Below, one piece after another: positions 63,709 through 64,000 of a stretch of 64,000 nt of DNA (position 1 is the first letter of the stretch; every line of letters starts with the position of its first letter). Under the pieces are notes generated by a model. The model was given only the letters and a program-made list of their open reading frames with translations, had not been told where the DNA came from and made no database searches. The DNA is taken from assembly GCF_016765615.1 (NCBI RefSeq), contig NZ_JAESWA010000028.1, positions 41,681 to 105,680 on the forward strand, written 5' to 3'. A program made the translations under genes and the position numbers. This stretch comes from Clostridium paridis (GTDB lineage: Bacteria; Bacillota; Clostridia; Clostridiales; Clostridiaceae).

Positions 63709-64000
63709 CTATTTAACTATAGTAGTAACAACTCCAGAACCTACAGTTCTTCCACCTTCTCTGATTGCGAATCTTAATCCTTCATTCATTGCGATTTCAG
63801 TGATTAATTCAACATTCATGTCGATGTGATCTCCTGGCATTACCATTTCCATTCCGTCTGGTAATTTGATTGATCCTGTTACATCTGTTGTTCTGAAATA
63901 GAATTGTGGTCTATATCCATCGAAGAATGGAGTATGTCTTCCGCCTTCTTCTTTCTTTAATACGTAAACTTGACCTACGAATGCTTTGTGTGGGTTTACT
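63709..64000 (-). CDS. tuf: Elongation factor Tu, C-terminal part
   Basis: The frame is open to the window edge; about 97 C-terminal residues are present. [40 protein letters not shown] and the end [12 protein letters not shown] are diagnostic of domain III of EF-Tu, which carries aminoacyl-tRNA to the ribosome. It ends at its own terminator, so the S10 operon starts afresh downstream. Confidence 0.98.
   Translation of the reverse strand, partial: VNPHKAFVGQVYVLKKEEGGRHTPFFDGYRPQFYFRTTDVTGSIKLPDGMEMVMPGDHIDMNVELITEIAMNEGLRFAIREGGRTVGSGVVTTIVK

Overview
The window reads as a chromosomal segment of a low-GC, endospore-forming, butyrate-producing Clostridium (Clostridium sensu stricto). The evidence is the very AT-rich sequence, strong AGGAGG ribosome binding sites, a Ger germinant-receptor operon, SleB-like and CwlD spore cortex enzymes, ptb-buk for butyrate formation, and the Firmicutes order of the S10-spc-alpha ribosomal cluster. 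I cannot fix the species. No rRNA, tRNA, CRISPR array, transposase, prophage or plasmid gene was found.

Layout. 1-3000: end of a gerA gene, then gerC, gerB and an overlooked 44-residue membrane peptide, closed by a bidirectional terminator. 3.0-17.7 kb, all on the minus strand: small basic protein, metallophosphoesterase, glmM, AIM24-family protein, pepF, an ABC-2 exporter, buk-ptb with a Rex-type operator, a FAD dehydrogenase, and cdaA-cdaR for c-di-AMP synthesis. 17.9-19.5 kb (+): a membrane-anchored unknown and a SleB-like hydrolase. 19.5-26.6 kb (-): a thioredoxin pair whose reductase lacks the usual NADPH motif, preceded by a textbook promoter and a CsoR/CstR-like palindrome; then iadA, a TPR membrane protein, hom and ptsI. 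26.9-28.9 kb (+): a sigma-54 activator with an HPr domain at its N-terminus, divergent from ptsI.

29-32.5 kb holds an agr-like quorum-sensing locus in the order agrD-agrC-agrB. Its 43-residue precursor puts Ser where staphylococci have the ring-forming Cys, and there is no response regulator beside it. 32.7-36 kb is nrdA-nrdB with two NrdR-like boxes four helical turns apart. 36.2-42.9 kb carries a two-component system, a YitT protein, the two-subunit class I fumarase, an unknown membrane-anchored protein and cwlD.

43-63.3 kb (-) is the ribosomal cluster: rpsJ to rpmC (S10), rplN to rpmJ (spc, with secY, adk, map, a KOW protein and infA), rpsM-rpsK-rpsD-rpoA-rplQ (alpha), then ecfA1-ecfA2-ecfT-truA and rplM-rpsI. 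Structured 5' leaders precede rpsJ, rpsM and rplM. The C-terminal end of tuf closes the window.

The observations most worth following are the serine-type agr locus without agrA, the HPr-PAS-AAA+ regulator facing ptsI with tandem palindromes in its leader, and the trxA/flavin thioredoxin reductase pair under a probable persulfide or copper sensor site. All functional assignments come from reading the sequence; none was tested by search.
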